The notes: generated from the letters alone by a model not told the origin. A stretch of 64,000 bases of DNA from Nicotiana tabacum (GCF_000715075.1 NC_134084.1:104450411-104514410), one strand, 5' to 3'; counted from the first letter of the stretch, positions 1 to 12,184 are shown. Numbers and translations: made by a program.

Positions 1-2258
1 AGAAAAAGGACTAGTCAAGTATATGAGAATTATAATTTCCTTCTACAAAAAGGAAAACCCAATTAAGGTAATTATATTGCCCTTTCCTTCAACAAATAGG
101 AAAACCAAATATAATAAAATTATGACAAACACCTAACACCATGCGCTCTATAAGAGCCTTGTATAACATTTTCCTTGAATTTACAAACAATATCTTCCTT
201 TCACCAAAAAATTATAAGTATGTTTCTCTAATGTAAGCAACGGAATTCAAATTCAACATAATGACAGCAGACACACTTGCTCTCCACCATTCCACCAAAA
301 TAAAAAAAATAGACGATGGAGATGACCATATAAAATTGTATGCTTTTGTTATGAACTTAACAAGAACACAGAAGCAATTGTATTGATTCAATATAAAACC
401 AGTACAATTTCTTAACAAAAACTGCAGCTAGACATGGAAGAATACGGATAAGGATAAGATATAGAGAAAGAAACATAGAGGGAGAAACAGAGCCAAAGAC
501 CAAGAGAGAGGGAATATTCTTAATACTTTCTGCCTAACTTTCCACTCTCACCCTATTTTATTTAATACTAGACTAGATAATGGTTCCCCATTCCACATTG
601 TGTTGCACTAAGTCCTTAGCCAGCATCCAACACGTAGTCAGCTAGCTTTTGATTTAGTTTCTTCACCCTTAGGCTCCTTCTTGGCAGATCATTAAGCCCA
701 GTTGACATGTCCTCTAACGGCTCATTTTTCCCATTAGGCCCAGTACTCTCATTGGCTATTACAGCTTTCATAGCTACAGTTAGATTCACAACACAAGCCT
801 CTATAAATCTACAACATGTCAAGAAGCTCATAAGTTAATAATTTAAAACTCTTACTACATGGATCCCCTGCTCATCCTGTATTATCATTAGAGTTGTATC
901 TGGGTGAAATAAGCATTTTTTTATGATTACATTTGACTTTTATTAATCAACTACAATTTTCAAGTAAAAGGTTGATTCTCTCGAAGATTTAATGTACATA
1001 AGTTTTTGTATAGGGCATAATAATTAAATCACAATCGCCAACAACTATGTTTAGTTTACATTTGATTATACAGTGTATTTGATCACCCTAACTTAGGCAT
1101 ATAGCCACCATAGAAAGGATCACTAGTACACACCTTTAAATTATTTTTACTCTATTAAACATGATTTTGCAGAACGTCATATATCACAACTATCATCTGA
1201 AGCTCAAATTGCTCCAAGCCAGCGAAAACTACCATGTCCAGTGAACGACAATATATATGGTCACTCAGAACACATCATAAGGAAAGGTTTCATGTCAAGG
1301 CACTATTATTTGTAAAATCCCTAAAGTCCATTCATATTTTCTACTAAAGCTTCTTCCCTCCTCAATTTTAGATTGTGGCTCACTCACTGGCATCACAAAC
1401 ACTTTGACCTAAAAAAAAATATAAATTTCATGAGCTAAATTTGCAAATAATTAGAGCCAAGAAACTCTAGAATTAGGAGTATGTTTCTTACAAAATGCAC
1501 CATGATGTAAAGAAATCTACTATAGAAAGTCAAAACATGACTAGTATAGACATTGAAATTGGGTGTCTCAATTTGAATGAGGTGATAAGCAATATCCTGG
1601 GAGTACACAATCCTGTATATCATACAAAGTATGATAATAGCTCCTACATATATAATTAGATTAAAAGTATTCAAAACCAATCAATCATAGAAAAAAATTA
1701 ATAACTAAGCCTAGAATAATAACCATGATTAGATGCCCTATGTTTGCAAATGATTATTATTTTCGCCATGGAAGAAGGGGATGTAGTTTGCCACTACAAA
1801 TCAAGCCACTAATAATAAAATGCAACACAGAATGCTGCCTAAATATATCTTCCCAGAACTCCCGTGGCAAACCAGGAGAAGCATCTAATGCATGACAAAA
1901 CTAATATCCCAGCAACGCATGCCTCAAGAATAAAAAGTATCCAACATCGCGCCATACTCTTCCACTCATCTGGATCCTCTGGCATTGGGGCATAAAAGCG
2001 ATACAATGTTGCCGAGAAAGCATGTAACTAACCGACATAAAGTTTTTGTGGACGTTGGCACCAACAATGCTCCCCTCAAAACCAAAGAACAGAGCAACAA
2101 AAAAGAGGGTCACGTAAATCTGGACAGCATTTACATATGATGGAATTAGTTGACTCATTTATTCTACTATTTCATAATTAAAAGGAGGTTGACTTGATGA
2201 CTCTTTGAATATTTATCTTTACAGATAATCATTTAGCACAATGCACGTTACCACGAGA
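1..2258. other. AT-rich intergenic DNA
   Basis: No recognisable gene or full transposable element was found here. The stretch is AT-rich with short open frames only. A reverse-strand fragment at 616-831 looks coding and is listed separately. A second reverse-strand stretch at about 1850-2158 contains a hydrophobic run (VTLFFVALFFGF) and, in another frame, a run rich in W, C and aliphatic residues. It might be a frameshifted membrane-protein relic, but I do not recognise it. Confidence 0.5.
616..831 (-). pseudogene. Unrecognised coding-like fragment, possible last exon
   Basis: The reverse strand is open for 71 codons and ends with a stop at 616-618. Its last 50 residues are polar and charged, with a basic segment PRRSLRVKKLNQKLADYV near the C-terminus, unlike the surrounding AT-rich noise. 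An AG acceptor-like site lies just upstream of MKAVIANES, so this could be the terminal exon of a gene or gene relic. I see no upstream exon with confidence and do not recognise the family. It could also be the tail of an old transposon protein or chance. Confidence 0.2.
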
Positions 2259-2521
2259 TAGGGCTGTGCATTATTTGGGTCGAACCGAAAATTCGAATCG
2301 ATCCATGTTATTTGGATCGGTTCGGATATTTGGATTGGATTTCGGATTATAGATTTAACTATTTTTGATATTGGATCGGATCGGATACGGTTTGACTTAA
2401 TTTAAATCTGAACTGGTCCGAAATCCGAATTATAAGACCTACGTATAAAAGTGATGGTGCCATCAGATAGGGTTTCATTTGTCTTATTTCTCTCGCATCG
2501 GCCTCCATCACTCCAAATCTC

Positions 2522-2963
2522 AAGGGGTCGTTTGGTAGGAGGTATTAGAAAAAATAATACAAGCATTAGCTCTATGCATTACTAATACCTTATTTGGTAC
2601 CTTTTTTCAACTTGTGTATAACTAATACAAGTATTAGTTATACATAATACTTGGCATTATCTTATGCATAAGTAATGCATAGAAAACCATGACATTAGTA
2701 ATACCAAGGCTTTAATGCATGCATTAGCATGGTTAAAGATAAAATTGTCCTTAAAGTCCCTTAAAGTTAGAGAATATGGAGGACATTTTTGTAAGCAACT
2801 ATTTTAAAAAAAAAATTATGCAATGCATTATAATTTTAACACCCCATACCAAACAATAGATAAGAAATAATATTTGCATAACTAATGCTTGCATTACTAA
2901 TACATGCATTGTTAATACACATTATTCCGCACTATTCTTATACACCCTACCAAACGACCCCTT
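2522..2963. mobile_element. MITE with ~18-bp terminal inverted repeats
   Basis: A 442-bp non-coding unit begins AAGGGGTCGTTTGGTAGG and ends with its near-exact inverse, CCTACCAAACGACCCCTT. The interior is AT-rich and full of ATTA/TAATAC-type words, with a second inverted layer inside the ends. It lies in the 5' region of the hAT element. No clear direct target duplication was found. A short phrase (GCCTCCATCACTCCAA) occurs on both sides, at about 2501 and 2979. Confidence 0.75.
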
Positions 2964-3401
2964 AGACCTTCTAGACCTGCCTCCATCACTCCAATTCTTC
3001 AATATCGCCGCTTCATCTTTGCTCTCCCGAACCAGAAGTAAGGTTTGTTGGTTTTGTTTTGATTTTTCATTCTCTCCATCTTTTCCATTTTAGATTATTA
3101 ATTGATTCATTCCTATCTATGGTCGATTTTTATTTTAGATTGATCTAGGGTTTTGGTTTTTTTTTCTCTCCCTCCTTTCCATTTTAGAACTTAAATTTTT
3201 CAAAGATGCTATTTGATTAAAAATATATTGCTGGTCATCTGATTTTCTCAAAGCTTAAATATTAAGTTTTTGCATGAATTGTTGTCTGATGTTAGCTCGT
3301 GCACTTGAGCACTTTTGTGGGTTCTTGTATTTCTTCGCTATCCTTTTTTAACTGCCGGTACTGATTTTTTACATGGATTTTAGTTTATACTTGTTTCATA
3401 G

Positions 3402-4832
3402 ATGACAGAGCCAGAGGCAGAGAAGGGAAATGAGCTTCAAATTATCCTGAAAGGTACTGAAAGTGGTGCTTCAAATGATTCCACAACGAACACACTCCAT
3501 TGTGAATCTGCTTCTAAGAAAAGAAAAGGCATAAAAGAAAGATCAGTTGCTTGGGGCCATTTCAACAAGTTCACTGATGACAAAGGGATTAAAAAAGTGA
3601 GATGCAAGTATTGTCAAGAAGAATATTTAGCAAACACAAAAAAAAAACAGCGGTACAAACAATTTTGCTATCCCATATGATCAAGTGCCCGAACAATACC
3701 CATAAGGCGGACACCAGTCAACAGAGACTAGCTTTTCGACCAAAAAAGGGTGGTCAAACATGTGATGTATTAGTAATTCCATGAAAATTTGATCAAGAGG
3801 CATGTAGGAAGGCTTTAGCTCGTATGATAATTATTGATGATCGACCCTTTATTTCTGTTGAAAAGGAAGGTTTTAGAAATTTTGTGAGAACTCTTCAATC
3901 TTTATTTCATGTTCCTTCTCGTACTACTGTGACTAGAGATTTTCTTGAGATTTATAATGAAGAGAGACATGTTTTGAAGAGAATTTTCAAAGAATCAAAA
4001 CAGAGAATTTGCATTACAACTGACACATGGACTTCAATTCAACGAATTAACTATATGTGTGTTACAACACATTATATTGATAAGAATTGGGACTTGCATA
4101 AAAAAAATATTAAATTTTTGTCCAATTACTAGTCACAAGGATCAAGATTTAGCTAGTGGTGCTGTTAAGTATTTGTTTGAATGGGGAATAGATAAAATTT
4201 TTACTGTGATTGTTGATAATGCAAGCTCTAACGATGTTATGGTTAAAGAATTATCCAAACAATTTACTAGATGGAATACAAATTTTATGGAAGGTAAGCA
4301 TGTTCATGTGAGGTGTATGGCTCACATTATCAATCTAGTTGTCCAAGATGGGTTGAAAGAAAGGAGTGTGTCTATTGAATAAATAAGACAAGCTGTCAGG
4401 TACATAAGGCAATCTCCCGCAAGATGGAAGAGGTTTAAAGAATGTTGTGATCTTGATAAGATAACATCTAAAAAATCATTGTGTTTGGATGTTCCAACTA
4501 GGTGGAACTCCACATATTTGATTTTGAAGGTTGCGACCGTTTATGAGGATGCTTTTACAAAATATTGTGACATTGATTATGGATTGATGCATTGTATTTC
4601 TAATTGTATTTGTGAGGATGGGCAGCCTGCAGGTCCACTTTTAAGTAGTGATTGGGAAAGTGTAAGACGTATGGTGAAGTTTCTTGAAATTTTTTATGAA
4701 CTCACCTTGAAGGTATCAGTCATACTTTATATTACATCTAATGTACATTTTCTTGAGATCTGCGTGGTAGGTTATTCTTTGAAAGAATTGATGGAAAATG
4801 AAGATGCTGTCGTGCGAGAAATAGCAAAGAAT
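3402..4832 (+). pseudogene. hAT transposase (BED finger, RICESLEEPER-like), broken
   Basis: The likely start is the ATG at 3402 behind an AG splice-like site. The first 90 residues contain a BED zinc-finger pattern: W and F (VAWGHFNKF) and CKYC. The matching H-x4-C (SHMIKC) is displaced into another frame by an A-run at about 3640. The hAT core follows in pieces: TTDTWTS at about 4018 (first acidic catalytic residue), VDNASSND at about 4212 (second), the C-x2-H motif CMAH at about 4315, and [10 protein letters not shown] at about 4497. Breaks include a frameshift near 3640, a stop near 3784, a frameshift near 4125 and a stop near 4380. The C-terminal acidic residue and hATC dimerisation domain are absent because gypsy DNA replaces them. 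The protein cannot be functional, and the family assignment is secure. Confidence 0.88.
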
Positions 4833-7216
4833 CACCTGCGAGCAGTACTCCAAACACTCCGTAATAATAAATTGTATGCTAAGTTTTATAAGTGTGAGTT
4901 CTGGTTAAAGTCCGTAGCATTCTTGGGGCATATTGTATCTGACGGAGGTATAAAGGTAGACACTCAGAAGATTGAGGCTGTGAAATCCTAGCCTAGACCT
5001 ACCACTTTGATAGAGATTCGTAGCTTTCTAGGTTTAGCAAGATATTACTGGAGGTTCGTAAAGGGTTTTTCTTCTCTTTCAGCACCATTAACAAAGCTGA
5101 CACAGAAAGCGACTAAGTTTCAGTGTACAGAGGCCTGTGAGCAGAGTTTCCAAGAGCTCAAGAACTAGTTGATTCAGTGCAAAGAGGCTTGTGAGCAGAG
5201 TTTTCAAGAGCTCAAGAACAGGTTGACCTCAGCGCCAGTTCTAGCACTTCCAGAAGGTCCAGATGGTTATGCCATGTATTGCGATGCCTCAAGTGTCGGG
5301 TTAGGATATGTCCTGATGCAACAAGGAAAGTAATTGCGTATGTTTCACGACAGTTAAAGAAGCATGAGCGGAATTATCTGATCCACGACCTCAAATTAGC
5401 TGCGGTTGTCCATGCACTTAAGATATGGCGGCATTATTTATATGGTGTTCATGTTGATGTGTTCACAGATCATAAAATCCTGCAATATATCTTCAAGCAA
5501 AAAGAGTTGAATTTGCGACAGAGGAGATGACTTGAGTTATTAAAAGACTACAATGTTAACATTCTCTACCATCCAGGGAAAGCTAATGTTGTAGCAGATG
5601 CCTTAAGTCTCTGATCTATGGGTAGCTTAGCACATGTAGAGGCCGAAAAAAGATAATTACCTAGAGAGATTCATCAATTGGCTTGTTTGGGGGGTTCGGT
5701 TAGTTGACTCTGGTAATGGAGGAGTTGTACTCCAAAATACTGCAAAATCATCTCTCATAGCTGAAGTAAAGGAGAGGCAATACAAGGACCCAGAGTTAGT
5801 CGAATTGAGAGAGCGGGTTCCCCAACAGAAGAAGCCGTTGTTAGAACTCAAAGGAGATGGGGTTCTCAGATAGAGGGGTTGTTTATGTGTTCCAGATGTA
5901 GCAGGGCTACGAGATAGGATTATGTTAGAGGTACATTGTTCATGGTACTCCATTCACCCAAGGTCGACGAAGATGTATCATGACATTAAGGAGGTGTATT
6001 GGTGGAATGATATGAAGAAGAACATTGCTGAGTATGTCGCTCAATGCCCTAGTTGCCAGCAGGTGAAAATAAAGCACCAGAAGCCCGGAGGGCTAATGCA
6101 GACTATAGAGATCCCGACATGGAAATGGGAGGTGATAAACATGGATTTTATCACGGGTTTACCTCGTTCCCATCGTAAGTTTGATTCCATATGGGTGATA
6201 GTCGACAGGCTCACGAAATCAACTCATTTTCTACCGGTTAAATCTACATATACAGTAGAGGATTATGCAAAATTATATATTAAGGAGATAGTGCGACTAC
6301 ACAGAGTACCCGTATCTATTATATCTGACCATGAAGACCAGTTTATAGCATATTTTTGGAGGTCATTTCAGAACGGTCTAGGAACTCAGGTGAATCTCAG
6401 CACAGCTTTTCATCCACAAATGGATGGACAAGCCGAGCGCACGATTCAGACGCTCGAGGATATGTTACGAGCATGTGTGGTGGATTTTAAAAAAGTTGGT
6501 ATGAACATCTACCTCTTATCGAGTTTTCATATAATAACAGTTACCACTCCAGCATACAGATGGCTCCGTACAAGGCTTTGTATGGGCTCAGGTGCAGATC
6601 TCCCATAGGGTGGTTTGATGTTGGAGAATCTAGATTGCATGGGCCAGACCTGGTTCAGTAGGCCATTAAAAAAGTAAAGCTTATCCGGGAGCGACTGTTG
6701 ACAGCTCAGAGTTGTCAAAAGTCATATTCTGACGTGCGACGACGAGATTTAGAGATCAGGGTTAATGGCTGGGTATTCTTAAAGGTGTCACCTATGAAAG
6801 GTGTGATGAGGTTCGGCAAGAAAGGCAAGCTTAGCCCACGGTATATTGGGCCTTATAGGATCTTTCAGAGAGTGGGCCAAGTAGCTTATGAGTTAGAATT
6901 GCCCTCGGAATTGGAGTCTATTCATCCAATTTTTCACGTATCTATGTTACGAAAGTGCATTGGCGTTCCTACCCAAGTGGTGCCCACAGATGATGTACAG
7001 ATTACAGAGGACTTGTCATACGAGAAAATTTCGGTTTCCATCCTAGACCGACAAATCCCCAAGCTATGAAATAAAGAGATAGCATCCGTGAAGGTTTTAT
7101 GGAGAAGTAAGAAGGTGGAAGAGATGACGTAGGAAGCAGAGGAAGAAATGAAGTCTAAATACCCCCACCTATTTCAAACTAAAGATATGACCCGAGGGTA
7201 TAAACTCTCAGGCTAG
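4833..7216 (+). pseudogene. Ty3/gypsy pol remnant: RT tail, RNase H, integrase, chromodomain
   Basis: In order one reads: the RT thumb ([21 protein letters not shown]) at about 4870-4980; RNase H with YCDASS at about 5278 and TDHK at about 5467; an integrase zinc domain and YWWNDMKK at about 5950-6060; the catalytic core with MDF, ISDHEDQF and QAERT (the D,D,E acids) at about 6140-6440; a GPY segment (YIGPYRIF) near 6842; and a chromodomain from about 7012 to 7216. Stops and frameshifts occur throughout, for example at 4989, 5167, 5332, 5527, 5614, 6606 and 7067. A 54-bp tandem duplication lies in the RNase H linker. The closest relative in this window is the pol of element E. It is non-functional. 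Confidence 0.85.
5121..5228 (+). repeat. 54-bp tandem duplication in pol remnant
   Basis: Two adjacent copies (5121-5174 and 5175-5228) both begin CAGTG and carry GAGGC(C/T)TGTGAGCAGAGTTT. The unit is exactly 18 codons, so it repeats the peptide around [12 protein letters not shown] without shifting frame. The copies differ at several bases, and the first contains a TAG. Confidence 0.8.
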
Positions 7217-7413
7217 TAGGTCATCAGGTAAACTCTCATTTTTAACTCTCAGAATTTATAATGGACAGTTGTGTGGAGCCAAGTGTTACTATATATGGAC
7301 AATGGCCATGTGTGGAATGTATAGTAAGTTTTCTGGCTGCGTACAGGTTGGTTTCAGTTAGATGTACGGAAGAGACTCTGGCAAAAATGTTCCTAAAGTA
7401 TCTAAGAATAGAC

Positions 7414-7446
7414 ATTCGAGGACGAATGTTTCTAATGGAGGAAGGA
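7414..7446 (+). promoter_or_regulatory. Pre-LTR motif and polypurine tract of element A
   Basis: ATTCGAGGACGAAT, an inverted repeat with an AGGA loop, lies at 7414-7427. It is followed 19 nt later by the LTR start TGTTAC. The spacer ends in the purine tract GGAGGAAGGA (7437-7446), which would prime plus-strand DNA synthesis in a live element. The same motif and spacing recur in the other four Tekay-type elements here. Confidence 0.7.
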
Positions 7447-8628
7447 TGTTACATCTCGCATTTTCGTATGTTAAAATATTGTTTTTAGTTAACCGAAGTA
7501 GACTCGGGGATGAGATCATCTTGACATTAACGTACTTACGCTATTTATAACAAGCAATAAATAAGTGTTATGAAGGATAAAGGAGTACACGGATTAACGA
7601 AAACGAGTTTCGTTGGAAGTGGCCAATTTGGAATAAAATATGGGTCGAGCGATAATACCCGATAATTATGAGCTAGTACCATGGAAGGTACCATATGACC
7701 ACAGTGGTATAATATATATATGAAGTATTTTAAAAATAAATAGAACTTTAAGTAATTTATGATAATTTATTAATTATGCGGGTAATTGATTAATTATCGG
7801 GTAACAAGACATTACCCAGTTAACTAATAAGTGGATAAAAAATTAATAAACTAAACTCCCCCCTCCCCAACGTGGCAAGAAGACGCAAAGCTTAGAAATG
7901 ACTAAGCATTCTAAAATCTAGGTGGCTACATATGAAGGACATAATCATGACTTAATGACATCTTATCCAATTCTTGCCAAATTAGCTTCATTTCGTGTCT
8001 TTAATCCCAATTCATATCTTTGGCTTAAGACTTAAGTCCTAAGGACGTTAGAAACCAAGGAAACCAAATCAATTCAATTCTTTGGTTTTGAAATCAAGAA
8101 CTGGAAACAGAAGTTGCTTTCGTCCAAATTGTTTAGCCAAAGTTCGATTGGAAATTCAAAGAAAAACAACAATTTTGTTCAATCTAAGCATAGGTTCGTT
8201 CGTATTTTGCAAGAAGCAGAAAGCTTCATTTTGTTCAAATAATTCCAAGAACAAGTATGTTAAGGCTAAGTTTTTCCTTCATTTTAGCATGATATCATAA
8301 TTACACAAGTTTGATAACGAGGCATACATAAAAATTCGTATCCCAGAATTTACGTATATTTTGCTAGTCTCGCAAATTACATATATTTTCCTAGTTTTGT
8401 AAGTTACCATATTCTTCTTATCGGGACTGCATATTCAGTTGACTATTTTCTTCTTCTGGTCAAAAGAGAAGAGAGTTTACATATATATAGTATTAAAAGT
8501 ATTTTCATTACCATCAAGCTATAATCAATGGGCAGGCCTCTATTGGGCAACCTTTGATCAGATGGTAAGTTATATACCGAGCCTGCTGTGGATGAGCGCC
8601 TATGAGTAAGCCTACTATGGCTCAGGCA
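7447..8628 (+). repeat. 3' LTR of element A, truncated
   Basis: The LTR begins TGTTACATCTCGC and can be followed against the reverse complement of element F's LTR for over 800 bp, including GAAAACGAGTTTCGTTG and TGGCCAATTTG. It ends in a short GC-richer stretch with AGCCTACTATGGCTC-like units (about 8570-8628), the start of the tandem array usual in these LTRs. It then breaks at a CTCAGGCAGG word shared with the gag of element B. Confidence 0.75.
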
Positions 8629-10506
8629 GGGGTGCTTCCCCTTGTTGCAACTACATCTCAGGCAGGGGGAGGAGCATAGACTCTTGTCACCCGCACTCCT
8701 GAGCAGCGAGTTCATGTTGATCAGGTCCCAGAGTTTATTCCTGGACAACCTGCAGTCCCAGATTAGCCCGAGGATAGGGCAGCGACTTCTGAAGATGAGC
8801 AGCTGAGGCTTGAGAGGTTCAAGAAGTACAAGCCTCCTATATTCAGTGGTCTAGCATCATATGATGCTCTGGTATTTCTAGATGAGTGTTACCGTATTCT
8901 CCGTACCATGGGTATATCAGGATCAAGCGGGGTTTCCTTCACTACCTTCCAGCTTCGAGGAGCCGCCTATGAGTGGTGGCGTACTTATGAGTTAGACAGT
9001 CCGGATGAGGCTGCTTCCCTGACTTGGACTCAGTTTTCAGATATGTTCCTGAGAGAGTATGTTCCTCAGAGCCTCAGGGACGTATGCGCACAAAGTTTGA
9101 GCATTTGCACCAGAGTACTATGACTGTCTCGGAGTATGTTTTCCGTTACACTAGCTTGGCTAGACATGCCCCTACTTTGGTTTCTACTATTCGTAAGAGG
9201 GTTCGCCAGTTTATTGAGGGGCTTATTCCCAACATAAGATCTAGCATGGCTCGTGAATTGGAGATGGATATTTCTTATCACCGGTGGTGAGCATTGCTAG
9301 GAGGATATATGGCATGCATGCTAGGGATAAAGAAGAGAGGGAGGTCAAGAGGTCTCGAGAGTGGGGCCATTATTTTGGTGCCCGTTCTCCAGCTGCAGTT
9401 CGTCATGGTAGGGGTTATATGAGTCGCCCCGTTTATTAAGTTATTCCAGCAGCCAGTGGTATTCCAGCTCCTCATAGGCCTTAGGAGCCTTATTATGCAC
9501 CTCCAGTATCTAGTGCGCCTCCTGCGCGGGGTGCTTTCAGTGGTCAGTCTAGCAGACCTGAATTGAGCCAGTCACAACTGCCACATCCTCCCAGAGCTTG
9601 TTTTGAGTGTGGTGACACATGCCATATGGTGAGGGATAACCCAGACTTAGGAGGGGTGCACCTCCACAGACTTCTCAGCCACAGCATGCCCCGCAGAGTT
9701 CTCAGGCTATGGTTACAACTCTAGTTGCTACCCCACCGGCTCAGCCAGCTAGAGGTGGAGGTCGGGGAGGTACAGGTCACCCTAGAGGGGGAGGCCAGGC
9801 CATATATTATGCCCTTCCTGCTCGTACCGAGGTTGTCGCCTCTGATTTTGTCATCACAGGTATTGTCTTGGTTTATCATAGAGATGCATCAATTTTATTT
9901 GATCCAGGCTCCACCTATTCTTATGTGTCTTCTTATTTTGCCCCGCATTTGAGTGTATCTCGGTATTCTTTGAGTACCCCTATTTATGTTTCTACTTCTG
10001 TGGGAAATTCTCTTGTTGTGGACCACGTTTATCGGCCGTGTGTGGTTACTCTTAATGGTTTTGAGTTCAGAGCCGACTTATTATTTCTCAGCATGGTAGA
10101 TTTTGATGTTATCTTGGGCATGGACTGGTTGTCACCCCATTATGCTTTTCTTGATTGTCACGCCGAAACTGTGACACTGGCTATGCCAGGTGTACCGCGA
10201 GTAGAGTGGAGGGGTACCTTAGATCATGCTTCCAGTAGAGTTATTTCATTCCTTAAGGCTCAGCGTATGGTTGAGAAGGGGTATGACGCGTATTTAGCTT
10301 ATGTGAGAGATGTCAGTATTGATACCCCTGCAGTTGATTCAGTCCCAGTAGTACGAGATTTTCCTGATGTGTTTCCAGCTAATCTTTCAGGCATGCCGCC
10401 CGATAGAGATATTGATTTTGGCATTGATCCATTATCGGGCACTCAGCCTATTTCTATTGCTCCGTATCGTATAGCCCCTCCTGAGTTGAAGGAGTTGAAG
10501 GATTAG
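8629..10506 (+). pseudogene. Gag-protease remnant of element B
   Basis: The gag core reads through FKKYKPPIFSG and WTQFSDMFLREYVP to TMTVSEYVFRYTSLARHAP at about 8815-9180. It has a frameshift near 9085 and stops in the variable region near 9439 and 9482. The nucleic-acid-binding finger CFECGDTCHMVRDN at about 9598 has lost its last cysteine (Asn instead), so the CCHC box is broken. The aspartic protease follows with LFDPGSTYSYVS at about 9897 (DPG in place of DTG/DSG) and DVILGMDWL near 10110. The frame ends at 10506, just after the PPELKELKD segment that normally precedes RT. Confidence 0.82.
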
Positions 10507-12184
10507 CATCTGTTCAAGCAGAAGGATCTTAATTTGCGTCAGAGAAGGTGGTTAGAACTGCTGAAGGACTATGATATCACTATTTTGTATCACTCGGGCA
10601 AGGCCAATATGGTGGCCGATGCTTTGAGTCGCCGGGTAGAGAGTTTGGCTTATTTACCAGTAGCGGAGAGGCCTATGGAGATGGATGTTCAGGCCTTAGC
10701 CAGCCAGTTTGTGAGATTGGATCTTTCGGAGCCCAGTCGGGTTCTAGCTTGCGTGGTTTCTCGGTCTTCCTTATTTGATCGTATCAGGGAGCGTCAGTTT
10801 AATGACCCTCATTTGCTTGTCCTCAAGGACAAGGTTCAGTACGGTGATGCTAGAGATGTGACTATTGGGGATGACAGGGTATTGATGATGCAGGGTCGGA
10901 TATGTGTACCCAATGTTGTTGGGCTTCGGGAGTTGATTTTAGAAGAGGCCCATAGTTCGCGGTATTCCATTCATCCGGGTGCCGCGAAGATGTACCAGGA
11001 TTTGAGGCAACACTATTGGTGGAGGCGGTTGAAGAAAGATATAGTTGGGTTTGTAGCTCGGTGCCTCAATTTTCAGCAGGTGAAGTATGAACACCAGAGA
11101 CCGGGTGGGTTGCTTCAGTAGATGATTCTGGAGTGGAAGTGGGAGCGGATCACCATGGACTTCGTAGTTGGACTCCCACGGACTTTGAGGAAGTTCAATG
11201 CCATATGGGTGATTGTGGATCGGCTGACCAAGCACGCTTCATTCTTGTGTGTACTACCTATTCTTCGTAGCGGTTGGCAGAGATTTATATCTGGGAGATT
11301 GTTCGCCTGCATGGTATTCCAGTTTCCATCATTTCAGATAGAGGCACTCAGTTCACATCAAGGTTTTGGAGGGCCGTACAACATGAGTTGGGTATTCGAG
11401 TGGAGTTGAGTATAGCATTTCACCCTCAGACGGACGGATAGTTGAGCGCACTATTCAAATTCTTGAGGATATGCTCTGTGAGTGTGTGATTGAGTTTGGA
11501 GGGTCTTGGGATCAGTTCTTGCCATTGGCGGAGTTTTCCTACAACAACAGCTATCAATCTAGCATTCAGATGGCACCATATGAGGCTTTATATAGTAGGA
11601 GATATAGATCCCCGATGGGTTTATTTGAGCCAGGTGAGGCTAGATTATTGGGCACAGACTTGGTTAAGGATGCTTTGAAGAAGGTTAAGGTGATTCAGGA
11701 TAGACTCCGTACAGCCCAGTCGAGATAGAAGAGTTACGCGGACCAGAAGGTTCGTGATGTTTCCTATATGGTTGGTGAGCTGGTTCTGCTTCGGGTTTTG
11801 CCTATGAAGGGCGTTATGAGATTTGGGAAGAAAGGGAAGTTGAGTTCGAGGTTTATTGGTCCTTTTGAGATATTGCGGCGCATTGGGGAGGTTGCTTATG
11901 AGCTTGCCTAACCTCCCATCTTGGCAGGAGTTCATCCGGTATTTCATGTTTCGATGCTTCAGAGGTATCACGGTGATCCGTCGCACGTGTTGGATTTCAG
12001 TTCAGTCCAGTTGGACAAGGATTTATCATATGTTGAGGAGCCAGTGGCAATATTGGATAGGCAGGTTTGGAAGCTTAGGTCAAAGAACATTGTATCAGTG
12101 AAGGTTTAGTGGCAGGGTCAGCCGGTCGAGGAGGCGACCTAGGAGACTGAGCAGGATATGCGCAGCGTTACCCTCATACTTTAA
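10507..12184 (+). pseudogene. RNase H end, integrase and chromodomain remnant of element B
   Basis: Reading resumes at [17 protein letters not shown] with the RNase H end (MVADALSRR), then the integrase zinc domain around YSIHPGAAKMYQD. Its second C-x2-C has become C-x2-F (CLNF). The catalytic core follows in pieces: a stop at 11119, a frameshift near 11240, another near 11440, a stop near 11726 and a frameshift near 11905. The chromodomain-like tail includes LSYVEEPVAILDRQVWKLR at about 12025. Everything between the protease tail and the RNase H end, including all RT catalytic residues, is gone. Confidence 0.82.

Larger units (their letters stand above)
2259..4832 (+). mobile_element. hAT-superfamily transposon, 3'-truncated
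   Basis: The left end is placed at TAGGGCTGTGCA, which resembles hAT terminal repeats. It is followed by a TCGG/TTCGGAT-rich subterminal region (about 2275-2420) typical of these elements. A transcript-leader-like stretch (about 2960-3400) with an AG directly before the ATG leads to the transposase relic at 3402. The 3' part, including the dimerisation domain and right terminal repeat, is missing because the element is fused to a Ty3/gypsy fragment at about 4830-4833. No target duplication can be checked. Confidence 0.7.
4833..8628 (+). mobile_element. Tekay-type Ty3/gypsy element A, both ends truncated
   Basis: The element starts inside the reverse transcriptase (thumb/connection region) and runs through RNase H, integrase and chromodomain to 7216. 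It continues through a 3' untranslated stretch and purine tract into an LTR beginning at 7447. The 5' LTR, gag, protease and RT catalytic region are missing. Its LTR is related to that of element F (35095-42036, reverse strand): the first several hundred bases after TGTTACATCTCGCATTTTCGTA align. The LTR is cut at about 8628, where the gag of element B begins. Confidence 0.85.

Noticed and set aside
1901..2158. 85-residue reverse-strand frame with a hydrophobic N-terminus
   Set aside because: It might be a membrane-protein relic, but I do not recognise it and the neighbouring frame looks equally protein-like. It is mentioned only within the intergenic entry.
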